10,001 nt of DNA, taken from the NCBI GenBank assembly GCA_000697455.1, contig JNET01028813.1:1-10001 (forward strand), in the 5' to 3' direction. The notes below the pieces were generated by a model. That model was not told the origin of the DNA. It did not search any database and was given only the letters and a program-made list of their open reading frames with translations. Each line of letters starts with the position of its first letter. Position 1 is the first letter of the stretch. This DNA is from Basidiobolus heterosporus B8920. Its lineage: Eukaryota; Basidiobolomycota; Basidiobolomycetes; Basidiobolales; Basidiobolaceae. The position numbers were made by a program, and so were the translations under genes. Below, one piece after another: positions 9,576 through 10,001 of this stretch.

Positions 9576-9583
9576 CGACGTCA
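9576..9583. promoter_or_regulatory. CRE-like site (CGACGTCA)
   Basis: It matches the CRE at 7 of 8 bases and lies 27 bp before the copy B TATA box. Its 3' flank (GTATTGAT) resembles that of the perfect CRE (CTATTAAT), which gives an extended shared motif GACGTCASTATTRAT. Confidence 0.5.
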
Positions 9584-9609
9584 GTATTGATATGTATGCG
9601 ACAAAGAGA

Positions 9610-9617
9610 TATAAATA
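9610..9617 (+). promoter_or_regulatory. TATA box of CsbD-like copy B
   Basis: TATAAATA lies 60-67 nt before the ATG at 9677. Confidence 0.65.
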
Positions 9618-9676
9618 CCAGCAGATCTTGAATCTTAGGAGTAAAACAACACAACTCTATCTTAAACTCACATAGT

Positions 9677-9967
9677 ATGGACAAATTCAACGCAAACGTC
9701 AAGTCAGGTTCTGGTGCCGTTAAGGAGAACATCGGTAGTGCCATTGGAAATGAGCAAATGCAAGCTGAAGGGAAGGCCAGAAGAGCTGAGGGTAACGCCG
9801 AGTACAAGAAGGCACAAGCTGAAGGTTACACTCAAGGTGCTGGCGAAAAACTCAAAGGCAATGTAAAGAATACAGTCGGAAGTGCAATCGGCAATGAACA
9901 AATGGAAGCTGAAGGCAAAGCTGGCCGAGTGAAGGGAGAGGCTCGTATGGATGCCAACTCCAACTAA
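9677..9967 (+). CDS. CsbD-like small hydrophilic stress protein, copy B
   Basis: The 96-residue product is identical to copy A at 94 positions, with Val8 and Gly56 as the differences. The two CsbD-type repeats lie at about 15-42 and 59-89. At the DNA level I count about 20 differences from copy A over 291 bases, about 17 of them silent, so both copies are under purifying selection. The differences are uneven: 17 fall in the first 59 codons and 3 in the last 38. The gene is intronless and starts at the first ATG after the TATA box; AATAAA follows 21 nt after the stop. Bacterial CsbD proteins are shorter, with essentially one repeat; the two-repeat form here is an internal duplication. The exact function is unknown; a protective role under desiccation, osmotic or general stress is inference from family and composition. 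Confidence 0.9.
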   Translation: MDKFNANVKSGSGAVKENIGSAIGNEQMQAEGKARRAEGNAEYKKAQAEGYTQGAGEKLKGNVKNTVGSAIGNEQMEAEGKAGRVKGEARMDANSN

Positions 9968-9987
9968 TTCCCCAATATCAGAGTGTA

Positions 9988-9993
9988 AATAAA
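9988..9993 (+). promoter_or_regulatory. Poly(A) signal of CsbD-like copy B
   Basis: A canonical AATAAA lies 21 nt after the TAA at 9965-9967, close to the window end. Confidence 0.6.
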
Positions 9994-10001
9994 ATGAATA
10001 T

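Larger units (their letters stand above)
9370..9676. promoter_or_regulatory. Shared bidirectional promoter of the CsbD-like pair
   Basis: The 307 bp between the two start codons hold one TATA box for each gene and two ACGTCA-type sites between them. The 5' leaders on both sides are rich in CAA and ACTC (CAACTCTA occurs in both), as is common for strongly expressed fungal genes. The layout suggests coordinated, stress-driven transcription through a bZIP factor of the Atf1/Sko1/CREB type; that link is inferred from the motif. Confidence 0.6.
9079..9967. repeat. Inverted gene duplication (two 291-bp arms, 307-bp spacer)
   Basis: Arms 9079-9369 and 9677-9967 are reverse complements at about 93 percent identity and match the two coding regions exactly. 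The longest identical tract is 65 bp (9854-9918 against 9192-9128). The similarity drops sharply in the flanks. This is a duplicated gene pair and not a transposon end structure: the arms are coding and conserved at the protein level. Confidence 0.85.

Noticed and set aside
9565-9807. 80-codon minus-strand frame across the copy B start
   Set aside because: It overlaps the conserved csbD-like coding region and its TATA box; the plus-strand gene explains the openness.
9079-9967. Terminal inverted repeats of a DNA transposon
   Set aside because: The arms are complete genes with mostly silent differences, and there is no transposase or target-site duplication visible.

Overview
The window is nuclear DNA of a fungus. 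Three things point there: short GT-AG introns (62-78 bp) with CTAAY-like branch sites, a protein kinase C with the fungal Pkc1 layout (HR1-HR1-C2-C1-C1-kinase, DYG in place of DFG), and very compact genes. The lineage cannot be fixed from the sequence; an early-diverging (non-Dikarya) fungus is a guess from the short Pkc1 linkers, no more.

Layout. (1) 104-3047, plus strand: a PKC1 orthologue with three exons. It is complete from start to stop except for an apparent one-base loss near 877 inside the C2 domain, which splits the first exon into two frames. (2) 3048-3405: a short convergent 3' intergenic stretch. (3) 7246-3406, minus strand: a full-length ABCB/MDR-type ABC transporter (TMD1-NBD1-TMD2-NBD2, 1258 aa) with one 64-bp intron near its 5' end. 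(4) 7247-8495: a long upstream intergenic region. It holds a TATA box, a cluster of CCG/CGG-centred motifs and a tandem array of three 44-bp units about 370 bp upstream of the transporter start. (5) 8496-8769: a decayed third copy of a CsbD-like stress gene. (6) 9369-9079 (minus) and 9677-9967 (plus): two intact, nearly identical CsbD-like genes placed head to head over a 307-bp shared promoter with CRE-type (ACGTCA) sites and one TATA box per gene.

Function. Pkc1 is the cell-wall-integrity kinase, the transporter is an efflux pump and the CsbD-like proteins are small hydrophilic proteins of a stress-associated family. All three touch stress physiology, but nothing in the sequence shows co-regulation of the whole set. 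The points best worth following are the promoter tandem repeat of the transporter, the head-to-head csbD-like pair with its dead relative, and the frame break in PKC1.
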